Positions 42,056 to 51,513 of a DNA stretch of 64,000 nt are shown in pieces. Each line of letters begins with the position of its first letter. Positions within the stretch are counted from its first letter, which is position 1. Origin of the DNA: an uncultured Clostridium sp. (GTDB lineage: Bacteria; Bacillota; Clostridia; TANB77; CAG-508); the NCBI GenBank assembly GCA_900552135.1, contig URYN01000002.1:1-64000 (forward strand), written 5' to 3'. The notes below the pieces were generated by a model. The model ran no database searches, was not told the origin of the DNA, and saw nothing but the letters and a program-made list of their open reading frames with translations. Made by a program: the position numbers and the translations under genes.

Positions 42056-45000
42056 TTATTTTATGGTTTTTTCTTCATTAATTTCTGTTTTGTTTGTAAC
42101 TCCATCTTGAGTAATTTCCTTTAAAATTCCTTTTATTTTTTCAATTACCTCTTTCTCATTTTTAGTTGAAATTTTTAGAGTAATATAAGGGTCAACTCCT
42201 GCTGAAAATCTTAGATTTGAGCCATAAGTCGTTACTAATTTATTTACTGTTTTTTCATCTATGTTAATATTTTCTCTATCAAGATTTAGCACAATTGCAT
42301 TTTCTTTCTGAGAAACCTTTATAACTCCTGCCTTTCTGGCAAGTATTTTAATTCTAGCAATCTCTATTAAGTTTTCTACTTCTTTAGGCATGCTACCATA
42401 TCTATCAATTATCTCGTCTATTACATCTTCAATATCTTTATCTGTTCTACATAGTGCAATATCTTGATAGATTTCAATTTTTTGAGAACTGTCTTCTATA
42501 TAACTTTCTGGAATATAGCTTGAAAGATTAATCTCAATCTGTACTTCTCGTTCTTTCTTAACTTCAATTCCTTGCATTTCTTTAACAACTTCATCTAATA
42601 ATTTGCAATAAGTATCATATCCAACCTGTTCTATATGCCCAGATTGAATCTCTCCAAGCATGCTTCCAGCTCCTCTTATTTCTAGGTCTCTCATCGCAAT
42701 TTTAAATCCAGAACCAAATTCAGTGAATTCCTTTATTGCTTTCAACCTTTTATCTGCAATTTCTGATAATAGTTTATCCCTTCTGTATGTAATATATGCA
42801 TATCCTTGTCTATCAGATCTTCCAACTCTACCTCTAATCTGGTAAAGCTGAGCTAATCCAAGTCTATCTGCATTTTCAACAATTATCGTGTTCGCATTTG
42901 GAATATCTATTCCAGATTCCAAGATTGTTGTACAAACAAGCACATCTATTTTGTGTTCTATAAATTCTTGCATTATACTCTCAATTTGTGCTCCAGTCAT
43001 CTTTCCATGTGCAAAATCCACTCTTGCCTCTGGAACAAGTTTAGAAATTTCATCTGCTTTTTTTATAATCTGTTCTACGTTATTAAATAAATAGAATACT
43101 TGCCCATTTCTTTCAAGTTCTTTAGTTATAGCTTCTTTTATAACTTCCTTATCATATTCAAGTACATAAGTTTGAACAGGCTTTCTATTTTGAGGTGGTT
43201 CATAAATAACTGACATATCTCTTACTCCAACAATAGACATGTGTAAGGTTCTTGGTATTGGAGTAGCAGTCATTGTAAGTACATCTATATTTTCCTTCAA
43301 TTTTTTTATTTTTTCCTTATCTTTAACACCGAATCTGTGCTCTTCGTCTATTATTAACAATCCTAAATCTTTAAATTCTACATCTTTGCTTAGTAATCTA
43401 TGTGTTCCAACAACAACATCAACTTCCCCAAGTTTTAATTTTCTTACAACTTCATCTTGTTCTTTCTTTGTTCTAAATCTGTTTAACAGTTCTACTTTTA
43501 TTGCGAAACCTTCCATTCTAGATTTGAATTCTTCATATTGTTGATTTGCAAGTATAGTAGTTGGAACTAAATATGCAACCTGTTTTTGGTCCATAACAGC
43601 CTTAAATGCAGCTCTTATAGCAACTTCTGTTTTTCCATAGCCAACATCTCCGCATAAAAGTCTATCCATTGGCTTGTCTGATTCCATGTCTTTCTTAACT
43701 TCAGAGATACATCTTAACTGATCATCGGTTTCCTGATATGGGAAATTATCTTCAAATTGTTTCTGCCAAGGAGTATCCTCAGAAAACATGAAACCTTTTG
43801 CCTTTTGTCTTCTTGCATATAATTCTATTAGGTCTCTTGCAACTTCTTTTAAGTTTGATTTTACTCTTGCCTTAGTGTTTTCCCATTCTTTACTGCCAAG
43901 TCTATTTAGCTTTGGCTCTCCTTCGCCACCGCCAACAAACTTTCTTATATTATCCAGCATATCTGTTGGAACATACAAAACATCATCATTCTTATATTTT
44001 ACTTTTATATAATCTTTCGTAATTCCGTCCGCAGTTGTTATAGTATTTACACCAATATAAATTCCTATACCTTGTGTTTTATGAACCACATAATCTCCTG
44101 CTCTTAAATCAGCAAATACAACCTTTTCACCTTGTTTAAAAGCATCAGAATGTTTCTTCTTTTTTACTTCTCCATTTATAAAATCTTCGCCAGTTATTAC
44201 AAGTGTATTTAAATCAAAATTTTCAAATCCAGAAGACAAGCTTCCATTTGATATTATTACAACACCACTTTTTAGGTTTTCTTTTATTGGTTTTTGATAA
44301 ATCTTCTCTTGGCTCTCTTCTAATTTTTCTACATACTTATATTTTATCTCTTCTGGTTCAAGTAAATCCTCTATTTTCTTTGCACCTTGTTCATTTCCTG
44401 AAAGTATAAAAATATTTTTCTTATCGGCTTGTGCCTTCTTTATTTCAGCAGTCAACAAATTAAGCTCACTCTTGAAAAAGTGAACATCTCTATATTTAAA
44501 GTTGAATTTGTTTGTTGAAAATTGAACTTTACTACTCTCTTCTAACAAATCTGTTTCGTATAAATATACTTTTTGTAAGGTAATATCCTCTAAATCAATC
44601 TTATTAATATTTCTTATCGAATCAGGCACCAATCTATTTTTGTCTGTAAGTGTTTCAATTAAATTCGAATTATCTTTTATTATATTTTCTTGTCTTGCAT
44701 TTATCTTATTTATGTCATCAATCATAACAAGATAGTCATTATCCAGGTATTCTAATAAATTGCTCTGTTCCTTATAAAAAATATTAAAATATTTATCTAT
44801 TTTACTAATATAATCTCCAGCTTTAATTAATTCTATATCTTCTCTGATATTTTTCTGGATTTCTTCATCTTGTGCATTTTCTAAGATGTTTTTTTCTATC
44901 TCATTGCATATTTCATCTATGTTTCTTGTTACAATCAATTCATGAGAAGGATATATGATTGCTTCCTCTAGCATTTTTAGAGATCTTTGCGATGTTATAC

Positions 45001-45655
45001 TAAAGCTTCTAATCGAATCAACCTCGTCTCCCCAAAACTCAATTCTTATTCCTTGAGTTTTAGATGTTCCGATGTCTAAAATTCCACCTCTTATTGCAAA
45101 TTGACCTTTTCCATCAACAATCTCAGCTCTCTCATATCCTAGATTTACAAGCTTTCTCTTCAAATCTTCTTGTTCAAAGTCTTTGCCTATTTTAAACTCT
45201 AAAACAGTATTATATATTTCATCTTTAGAAATCATCTTTTGCATTAGAGCTTCTATAGTTGTTACTACTATAAGCCTGTTACCTTTTTGTTCTTTATTCT
45301 TTTTGTTTTTTCTTTTTGTTAATTCTGTATAGATCTTATTTAATGCCTCTATTCTTTCATAAGGCAAATCTTTACTCTCTGCTACATAATCATAAGAAGC
45401 AATTTCTCTTTTAGGAAAATATACTACATTATTCGAAAAATATTGTAAATCTTTTATAATTTTTCTGGCTTGTAATTCGTTATATGTTACTATACAAATA
45501 TTTCTGTCTGTATACTCCTTAGTTGCCTCTATCAATTGTATTTTTCCCACGCTAGATAAGCCCGATAAAACTATTGGGCTTTTTTCTTCTTTTATTTGTG
45601 ATGTATAATCTGAAAATTTTTCTAGATTTTCTAGACTTTTAATTAGAAAATTCAT
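42056..45655 (-). CDS. mfd: Transcription-repair coupling factor Mfd
   Basis: Removes RNA polymerase stalled at DNA damage and recruits UvrA. A 1199-residue protein with UvrB-like domains at the N-terminus (FPKREIASYDYVAESKDLPY). The CarD-like RNAP-interaction domain (LRAGDYVVHKTQGIGIYIGV) precedes the RecG-like translocase. The translocase has GDVGYGKTEVAIRAA, IIDEEHRFG, TATPIPRT and the TRG region LYQIRGRVGRSDRQGYAYIT. A C-terminal UvrA-inhibiting domain ends it. ATG 45655 is set by GAGGA with 7-base spacing; the longer frame MQIVLIF is upstream sequence. No frameshift seen. Confidence 0.96.
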   Translation of the reverse strand: MNFLIKSLENLEKFSDYTSQIKEEKSPIVLSGLSSVGKIQLIEATKEYTDRNICIVTYNELQARKIIKDLQYFSNNVVYFPKREIASYDYVAESKDLPYERIEALNKIYTELTKRKNKKNKEQKGNRLIVVTTIEALMQKMISKDEIYNTVLEFKIGKDFEQEDLKRKLVNLGYERAEIVDGKGQFAIRGGILDIGTSKTQGIRIEFWGDEVDSIRSFSITSQRSLKMLEEAIIYPSHELIVTRNIDEICNEIEKNILENAQDEEIQKNIREDIELIKAGDYISKIDKYFNIFYKEQSNLLEYLDNDYLVMIDDINKINARQENIIKDNSNLIETLTDKNRLVPDSIRNINKIDLEDITLQKVYLYETDLLEESSKVQFSTNKFNFKYRDVHFFKSELNLLTAEIKKAQADKKNIFILSGNEQGAKKIEDLLEPEEIKYKYVEKLEESQEKIYQKPIKENLKSGVVIISNGSLSSGFENFDLNTLVITGEDFINGEVKKKKHSDAFKQGEKVVFADLRAGDYVVHKTQGIGIYIGVNTITTADGITKDYIKVKYKNDDVLYVPTDMLDNIRKFVGGGEGEPKLNRLGSKEWENTKARVKSNLKEVARDLIELYARRQKAKGFMFSEDTPWQKQFEDNFPYQETDDQLRCISEVKKDMESDKPMDRLLCGDVGYGKTEVAIRAAFKAVMDQKQVAYLVPTTILANQQYEEFKSRMEGFAIKVELLNRFRTKKEQDEVVRKLKLGEVDVVVGTHRLLSKDVEFKDLGLLIIDEEHRFGVKDKEKIKKLKENIDVLTMTATPIPRTLHMSIVGVRDMSVIYEPPQNRKPVQTYVLEYDKEVIKEAITKELERNGQVFYLFNNVEQIIKKADEISKLVPEARVDFAHGKMTGAQIESIMQEFIEHKIDVLVCTTILESGIDIPNANTIIVENADRLGLAQLYQIRGRVGRSDRQGYAYITYRRDKLLSEIADKRLKAIKEFTEFGSGFKIAMRDLEIRGAGSMLGEIQSGHIEQVGYDTYCKLLDEVVKEMQGIEVKKEREVQIEINLSSYIPESYIEDSSQKIEIYQDIALCRTDKDIEDVIDEIIDRYGSMPKEVENLIEIARIKILARKAGVIKVSQKENAIVLNLDRENINIDEKTVNKLVTTYGSNLRFSAGVDPYITLKISTKNEKEVIEKIKGILKEITQDGVTNKTEINEEKTIK

Positions 45656-45727
45656 CTTATTTCCTCTAACCATATTAATTCTTATGTTTATAATAATACT
45701 ATAAAATAGCCTAAAAATCAATACAAT

Positions 45728-45756
45728 TTGCATCTTTTTACATAATGTGGTATAAT
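45728..45756 (+). promoter_or_regulatory. Promoter of the 116-aa cassette
   Basis: TTGCAT (45728-45733), 17 bases ending TGTGG, TATAAT (45751-45756). It precedes AGGAGG and the ATG at 45804. Confidence 0.8.
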
Positions 45757-45803
45757 GACGTTAGAGAAATTTATTCTCACACACATTTAGGAGGTAAACA
45801 CTC

Positions 45804-46154
45804 ATGGCAAACTATCCGTTTTCTTACGCAATATCTTCTACCAACAAGGTCCGGAAAAACGCGAACCTGTCCACACCTCACTTCGAGTATGGGATAGACG
45901 TTATCTTTTCCCTCTCTGACGAGGATGCAGGAAGCACGCTTCATGACCTGAAACAGAAGTTCAAGGTGTACAAGGACACAATCTCATCGATTGTGAAAAG
46001 CCACTGGGGTGGAGAGTACGAAGTCCAGGAGTTCCGCCAGCTCTCAGCTGACAACACCTACGTCTTCCGCTACACCCTGGAGTCGTCCATCGTAGTTCCG
46101 AAGGAGGATGTTCTGGTCAAGATCGTCCGGTCTATCAAGACCTACCTGGGCTAA
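45804..46154 (+). CDS. 116-aa orphan protein in a G+C-richer cassette
   Basis: A soluble alpha/beta-like protein of 116 residues, not recognised. Readable segments are FEYGIDVIFSLSDEDAGSTL, HDLKQKFKVYKDTISSIVKS, HWGGEYEVQEF and TLESSIVVPKEDVLVKIVRS. No membrane segment or catalytic motif stands out. AGGAGG is 8 bases before the ATG. The codons are dominated by G/C-ending forms (for example AAG, GAC, ATC, CTG), unlike mfd and the desulfurase on either side. Own promoter and a perfect 11-bp G+C-rich terminator make it an autonomous unit, probably acquired. Confidence 0.75.
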   Translation: MANYPFSYAISSTNKVRKNANLSTPHFEYGIDVIFSLSDEDAGSTLHDLKQKFKVYKDTISSIVKSHWGGEYEVQEFRQLSADNTYVFRYTLESSIVVPKEDVLVKIVRSIKTYLG

Positions 46155-46162
46155 CTCCTAGC

Positions 46163-46197
46163 AACCGGCTCCCCTATAACAGGGAGCCGGTTTTTTT
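46163..46197 (+). terminator. Terminator of the 116-aa cassette
   Basis: A perfect 11-bp stem AACCGGCTCCC/GGGAGCCGGTT with an 8-base loop and a run of T (46191-46197), 8 bases past the stop codon. Confidence 0.92.
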
Positions 46198-46352
46198 ATG
46201 AATTTTTGCTCAAATATATAATAATTTTATTACTTCTTGACCTTGTCAATAATGGTGTGTAAATTTTTCTCACTTATTTAGATTGAAAATAATCTAACAA
46301 GTTTTTATATTATATTCGTTTTGATTATATATTTATTACAAATTTCTTAGAG

Positions 46353-47480
46353 TTATATAACTACAGCTTTCATGCATTTTAAAACATAATCTATTTCATC
46401 TTTAGAATTCTCTTCTCCTAGTGTAAATCTAACAGTTCCATTAATCCATTCACTTGGAACCCCAATAGCCAGAAGAACGTGAGAAGGACTGACATTTCCA
46501 GAAGAACAAGCCGAACCCCCAGAAGCACAGATGCAATTCTTATCTAATTCAAACAAAATATCTGAGGCATCCTTATTCCTAAATGAAACATTAACATTTC
46601 CCGGCAATCTATTAACCAAATCTCCATTAATTCTTATATTTTCGAAATTGTTATTAAGTCCATCTATAAAATAATTTCTTAAGTTCAACAACTTGCTATT
46701 ATATACGTCAATCCTATTTGATGCAATTTCAATAGCCTTTCCTAATCCAACAATACCAGCAACATTTTCTGTACCAGCCCTCTTTCCTCTTTCCTGATGT
46801 CCGCCATCTTGAATTCTTTCAAAGTTAATGCCTTCCTTCACATACAGAGCTCCGACTCCCTTTGGTCCATAAAATTTATGAGCCGATAAAGATAACATAT
46901 CAATTTCCATAGCCTGAACATTAATATTAATGTTACCAACCGCCTGAACAGCGTCAGTATGAAAAATTACATTATGAGCATGTGCAATTTTTGCAATCTG
47001 TTTCACATTCTGAATAGTTCCAATCTCATTATTTGCCATCATAATACTGATTAATATAGTCTGACTACAAATTACATTTTCTAATTGATTAATATCTATA
47101 AATCCATTCTCATCACAATCAAGATATGTTACACGAAATCCCTTTTTCTCGAGGCTCTTACATGAATTCAAAATAGCAGGGTGTTCAATCTTTGAAGTAA
47201 TGATATGGTTTCCTCTTTTATAATTCGCATAAGCAAATCCTTTTAAAGCTAAATTATCACTCTCACTACCACACGAAGTGAAGATTACCTCTCCGGAATT
47301 GCAATTAATTGCTCTAGCAACTTGGCATCTTGCATTTTCAATAGCCTTCTTCGCTCTTCTACCAACACTATACAGGGAAGAAGGATTTCCATATTCAATA
47401 TAAAAGTATGGAATCATTGCATTGAGTACATCTTGCCTAACATAGGTAGTTGCAGAGTGGTCTAAATAAATCTCTCTCAA
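46353..47480 (-). CDS. Cysteine desulfurase (NifS/IscS family)
   Basis: A PLP enzyme that takes sulfur from cysteine for Fe-S clusters or tRNA thiolation. A 375-residue protein starting MREIYLDHSATT. The PLP lysine is in SLSAHKFYGPKG and the sulfur-accepting cysteine in ASGGSACSSG. The start is a TTG at 47480 with AGGAAGTG upstream; the GTG at 47489 is too close to that site. No iscU or mnmA is adjacent, so the acceptor is not clear. The promoter region abuts a tandem repeat array. Confidence 0.92.
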   Translation of the reverse strand: MREIYLDHSATTYVRQDVLNAMIPYFYIEYGNPSSLYSVGRRAKKAIENARCQVARAINCNSGEVIFTSCGSESDNLALKGFAYANYKRGNHIITSKIEHPAILNSCKSLEKKGFRVTYLDCDENGFIDINQLENVICSQTILISIMMANNEIGTIQNVKQIAKIAHAHNVIFHTDAVQAVGNININVQAMEIDMLSLSAHKFYGPKGVGALYVKEGINFERIQDGGHQERGKRAGTENVAGIVGLGKAIEIASNRIDVYNSKLLNLRNYFIDGLNNNFENIRINGDLVNRLPGNVNVSFRNKDASDILFELDKNCICASGGSACSSGNVSPSHVLLAIGVPSEWINGTVRFTLGEENSKDEIDYVLKCMKAVVI

Positions 47481-47529
47481 AATAATCACTTCCTATAATA
47501 TTATATTCATGAAAATATTACAATGTCAT

Positions 47530-47955
47530 AAAAGTATCTCAATATAATTTCGAAATTTTGGAACCAACGACGCGTAGCTTTGAAGGAGCAACTTGTTGCG
47601 ACGACAACAAGTCGGGTGACAAAATTGAGAAATTATATCGAGATACTTTTAACTCTAAGATTATTTAATTATAAATTTTGGAAACAAGCGACGCGTAGCC
47701 TTGAAGGAGCAACATGTTGCGACGACAACAAGTCGGGTGACAAAATTGAGAAATTATATTGAGATACTTTTTAACTCTAAGATTATTTAATTATAAATTT
47801 TGGAAACAAGCGACGCGCAGCTTTGAAGGAGCAACTCGTTGCGACGACAACAAGTCGGGTGACAAAATTGAGAAATTATATTGAGATACTTTTTAACTCT
47901 AAGATTATTTAATTATAAATTTTGGAAACAAGCGACGCGTAACTTTGAAGGAAAA
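47530..47955. repeat. Tandem array of 121-122 bp units with an inverted-repeat end
   Basis: Units start at GAAGGAGCAAC near 47582, 47703 and 47825, with a truncated fourth at 47947. Each has the hairpin-forming segment ACTTGTTG-CGACGA-CAACAAGT, then CGGGTGACAAAATTGAGAAA and GAAACAAGCGACGCGTAGC. The first unit (47530-47650) is bounded by near-perfect 31-bp inverted repeats (AAAAGTATCTCAATATAATT at the left; its complement at the right, 28 of 31 matching). That suggests a MITE-like founder element. The hairpin loops vary between copies. No transposase is nearby. Confidence 0.8.
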
Positions 47956-47983
47956 GACCGACAAGCATTTAAGCTTGTCGGTC
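47956..47983 (-). terminator. Terminator of the ftsH operon
   Basis: A perfect 11-bp stem GACCGACAAGC/GCTTGTCGGTC with a 6-base loop and TTTT on the minus strand, six bases past the stop at 47990. It sits at the right edge of the repeat array. Confidence 0.85.
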
Positions 47984-47989
47984 CTAATT

Positions 47990-48328
47990 CTATTTAGATG
48001 CCTCTTTCCATCTTTCAATTTTTATATTTCTGTAAATATCCATTACATCTCTGTACTTTTGATATTCGTCTTCCCATATCATTGAAGGAACTTTTTCAAA
48101 AGCATCTGAAACCTTTTCGGCTTCGTGTAAAAATATGATTTTTTCTTGAGGAGACATTCTACTGTAATGTTTAGAGAAAACATACAATTTATCTAAATCA
48201 TCATTCGCTTTTATGAAAGTCCAGAAATCCTTTACTTCCATTCCAGCCATTTTTATTTGCATAACAGCAAATGCAATTAATGCTACTATTATCATTATTA
48301 ATATTAGAATAACAGCAAATGCTTCCAT
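47990..48328 (-). CDS. Small single-pass membrane protein downstream of ftsH
   Basis: A 112-residue protein with an N-terminal hydrophobic segment (FAVILILIMIIVALIAFAVM) and a charged, mostly helical soluble domain (EVKDFWTFIKANDDLDKLYV, SRMSPQEKIIFLHEAEKVSD). The family was not recognised. ATG 48328 is chosen because GGGG is 9 bases upstream; the ATG at 48337 directly touches it. It lies 39 bases after ftsH with its own terminator, so it is likely co-transcribed and may act with or be a substrate of the membrane protease; that is inference. Confidence 0.75.
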   Translation of the reverse strand: MEAFAVILILIMIIVALIAFAVMQIKMAGMEVKDFWTFIKANDDLDKLYVFSKHYSRMSPQEKIIFLHEAEKVSDAFEKVPSMIWEDEYQKYRDVMDIYRNIKIERWKEASK

Positions 48329-48367
48329 GCTTTTCATCCCCTTTATCTATCGTGATATATTTAAAAA

Positions 48368-50182
48368 TTAGTTTTGTTGTTCTGTAAATATTGCTTCAAA
48401 TTCTTCACCAGTAATTTTTTCTTTTTCTAGTAAAACTCCTGCTACAGCGTTTAGTTTGTCTTCGTTTGCTCTTAGAATCTCTTTTGCTTTGTCGTAGCAT
48501 GCATCTATTATTTTCTTCATTTCTTCATCAATCATTCCTGCTGTTTCTTCAGAATATGTTTTTTCTTGAGCAAAGTCTCTTCCTAAGAATACTTCTTGTT
48601 GATCTGATCCAAGTGTTATTGTTCCAAGTCTTGTACTCATACCATATTTTGTGACCATCGAATTAGCGATTTTTGTTGCTCTTTCTATATCGTTACTTGC
48701 ACCTGTTGAAATGTCATCAAGCATTAATTCTTCTGAAGCTCTACCTCCTAATAGAGATATTATTTGTTCTATCATTTCTGTTCTAGACATAAAAGACTTG
48801 TCTTCTGTTGGTTGATACATGGTGTATCCTCCAGCCATTCCTCTTGGCACTATTGATATTTCATGTACAGCATCTTGTGTTGGTAAGAATCTACTAACAA
48901 CTGCATGTCCTGCCTCATGGTATGCAACAAGTCTCTTTTCTTTTTCGCTTCTAACTCTTGTTGTTTTTTCTGGTCCCATTGTTACTTTTACCATGGCATC
49001 TTCTATTTCTCTTTCACCTATTACCTTTAGGTTTCTACGAGCTGCTAGTAAAGCTGCCTCGTTTAAAACGTTTTCAAGGTCTGCTCCAGAGAAGCCTGCT
49101 GTATTTTTAGCAATTATTCTTAAATCAACATCGTCTGCTAATTTTTTCTTTCTTGAATGAACTTCTAATATTTGCTCTCTTGCTTTTACGTCTGGAAGTC
49201 CAACTACTATTTGTCTGTCAAATCTTCCTGGTCTTAATAAAGCTTTATCTAGTACATCTGGTCTGTTGGTTGCAGCTAAGACTATAACACCTTCATTTGC
49301 AGCAAATCCGTCCATCTCAACTAATAATTGATTTAATGTTTGTTCTCTTTCGTCATGTCCTCCACCAAGGCCTGCACCTCTTTGACGTCCTACTGCATCA
49401 ATTTCGTCAATGAATACTATACAAGGTGCTTTCTTCTTTGCTTCTTCGAATAAGTCTCTAACTCTTGATGCACCAACACCAACAAACATTTCTACGAAGT
49501 CTGAACCACTTATTATAAAGAATGGTACTCCAGCTTCTCCAGCAACTGCTTTTGCAAGTAATGTTTTACCTGTTCCAGGTTGTCCTACTAATAAAACTCC
49601 CTTTGGAATATGTGCACCCATCTCTGTAAATTTTGTTGGATTTTTTAAGAATTCTACTATTTCTTCTAATTCTTCTTTTTCTTCATCAACTCCAGCAACA
49701 TCATCAAACATTACTCTGTTTTTGTCTGTTGGATTAAGTACTCTTGCTTTGCTTTTTCCAAAAGTCATTGTTTTGTTTCCACCTTGGTTGTTTACTCCAC
49801 TCATTATGAAGAACCAGAATATAAAGAATATAACTACAAGTCCGATTGGTGTTAGGTATGTTAAAAATACTGCCCATAAAGATTCTGATTTTTCAACAAC
49901 TGTTACTTGACCACTCTTCATTGTGTCTTGTAAGTTATCCATTAAATTATCGATACTTGGTATGTTTACTTTCTTTTCAACATTATCATTTTTTAGTTTT
50001 ACTACTGCAGAATATCCATCTGCCTCTAGTTCGACTTTTTCAACTTGTCCTTTTTCTATTTTTTCGACTAAATCCGAATAAGACAATTTTGTGTTTGAAT
50101 TTTCTATTATAGTAGATATCGCCATTACTATAATTATTCCTATTATTAGCCAAACTGCTAATGTTTTTAAACTATTTTTCAA
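48368..50182 (-). CDS. ftsH: ATP-dependent zinc metalloprotease FtsH
   Basis: A membrane-anchored AAA+ protease for quality control. A 604-residue protein with two transmembrane segments (about 7-26 and 108-130). Walker A is GQPGTGKT and Walker B FIDEID. The SRH region is ATNRPDVLDKALLRPGRFDR and the zinc motif HEAGH. The start is TTG at 50182 behind GGAGG with 7-base spacing. It sits downstream of tilS as in many Firmicutes, but hpt, usually between them, is absent. Confidence 0.97.
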   Translation of the reverse strand: MKNSLKTLAVWLIIGIIIVMAISTIIENSNTKLSYSDLVEKIEKGQVEKVELEADGYSAVVKLKNDNVEKKVNIPSIDNLMDNLQDTMKSGQVTVVEKSESLWAVFLTYLTPIGLVVIFFIFWFFIMSGVNNQGGNKTMTFGKSKARVLNPTDKNRVMFDDVAGVDEEKEELEEIVEFLKNPTKFTEMGAHIPKGVLLVGQPGTGKTLLAKAVAGEAGVPFFIISGSDFVEMFVGVGASRVRDLFEEAKKKAPCIVFIDEIDAVGRQRGAGLGGGHDEREQTLNQLLVEMDGFAANEGVIVLAATNRPDVLDKALLRPGRFDRQIVVGLPDVKAREQILEVHSRKKKLADDVDLRIIAKNTAGFSGADLENVLNEAALLAARRNLKVIGEREIEDAMVKVTMGPEKTTRVRSEKEKRLVAYHEAGHAVVSRFLPTQDAVHEISIVPRGMAGGYTMYQPTEDKSFMSRTEMIEQIISLLGGRASEELMLDDISTGASNDIERATKIANSMVTKYGMSTRLGTITLGSDQQEVFLGRDFAQEKTYSEETAGMIDEEMKKIIDACYDKAKEILRANEDKLNAVAGVLLEKEKITGEEFEAIFTEQQN

Positions 50183-50325
50183 AATGTTTCCTCCTTTAGT
50201 TTTATAAGGTTTTGCTCATTGGAATATATCACATAATTTTACTTATTTCAATACCCATTAACCCCATTTGTGTGAATTTTTGTTGAATTTTTTTATTACG
50301 TTTTTTATTTTACTTTTCTTATTTT

Positions 50326-51315
50326 CTAGATTTTATTTATATACATTTTTCCGTGATTTACTACGATTTTAGTGTTTTTATTTGGAGTTAGATATTTGTT
50401 TCCAATATTATTTTCACATAATTTTATAATATCATCTATGTGCTTTTTTTCTATATGTTTGGTGGTTCCAAAAAGTTTCTGAACTGTAAGTAGTATTGTT
50501 CTTGATTTTATTACTTGCTCCAATTCATTGAATTTTTTTAAATTTAAAACAATGGTTTTATCTTTTTCTTCTATTAATATCTCTTGATATGCATTTGCAG
50601 TAACATCATTCATATAGTTTTCTTCATCTGTTACAAGTTCAGATAATCTATCTATTGTTTCAATAATATTTGGATTTATATTTTTCTTGATATATGGAAT
50701 TAGTTCATTTCTTACCTTATTTCTTGTATAAGTATTGTCATTATTGGATTTATCAAACTTAGGATAAAGTTTATTTTCTTCACAATATTTCTCGATTTGA
50801 GTTCTTTCACATTTTATTAGAGGTCTTATTATTTTTCCCTCTCTGTATGGCATTATTCCACATAATCCTGAAATTCCGCTTCCTCTTATTAGATGCATAA
50901 GAACAGTCTCTGCATTGTCATTTAAATTGTGTGCAATTGCGATTTTATTTGCATTTACTTTACTTGCTACTTCTTCGAAGAATTTGTAACGTTCTTTTCT
51001 TCCCGCTTCTTCTGTTCCGATTTTTTCTTCTTTCGAGATTTCTAAAATCTTAGCATATTTAACGAAGCAAGAAATTTCGTGATTTTTGCAATATTCTTTT
51101 ACATATAGAGTTTCTTCTTCGGCTTCTTCTCTTATTTGATGGTTAAGATGTGACACTACTATTTCTTTTATTTTAAGAGTCTCTTTTAGTGCAATTAAAT
51201 TATCTAGCAAACACATTGAATCCGGTCCACCAGAAACGCCAACAACTATTACATCACCATTCTGAATTAAATTGTACTTTCTTACAGTGTTTAATATTGT
51301 TTCTCGTACTTCCAA
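50326..51315 (-). CDS. tilS: tRNA(Ile)-lysidine synthetase, short form
   Basis: Modifies the CAU anticodon of minor tRNA-Ile to lysidine so that AUA is read correctly. The PP-loop GVSGGPDS lies at residues 26-33. HNLNDNAETVLMHLIRGSG and the middle domain (YTRNKVRNELIPYIKK) follow. At 329 residues it is well short of the B. subtilis form and resembles compact TilS proteins, ending shortly after KYLTPNKNTKIVVNHGK. The start TTG at 51315 has AAAGGAG 11 bases upstream; no in-frame ATG replaces it. Confidence 0.92.
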   Translation of the reverse strand: MEVRETILNTVRKYNLIQNGDVIVVGVSGGPDSMCLLDNLIALKETLKIKEIVVSHLNHQIREEAEEETLYVKEYCKNHEISCFVKYAKILEISKEEKIGTEEAGRKERYKFFEEVASKVNANKIAIAHNLNDNAETVLMHLIRGSGISGLCGIMPYREGKIIRPLIKCERTQIEKYCEENKLYPKFDKSNNDNTYTRNKVRNELIPYIKKNINPNIIETIDRLSELVTDEENYMNDVTANAYQEILIEEKDKTIVLNLKKFNELEQVIKSRTILLTVQKLFGTTKHIEKKHIDDIIKLCENNIGNKYLTPNKNTKIVVNHGKMYINKI

Positions 51316-51513
51316 CGTTTAAAGCTCTCCTTTCTTAATTAGATCTTTCTAATTTCATTTTTAGAATTGTTGCTTTTAAATTCATTATGTTCATTTGCGA
51401 GTTATATTTATTTTTTTCTTGCTTGGTTCAATTTTTATTACCAACAATCTTCTATAATAGTTGGATATTAAAATTCTGTTAAATAACAATCAAAGTTAAT
51501 CACACAGCATTTT

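Noticed and set aside
47580..47762. Short plus-strand open frame inside the tandem array
   Set aside because: It is read through the repeat units themselves, has no ribosome binding site and repeats its own sequence.
47530..47955. CRISPR array
   Set aside because: Units are 121-122 bp and nearly identical throughout, with no unique spacers and no cas genes.
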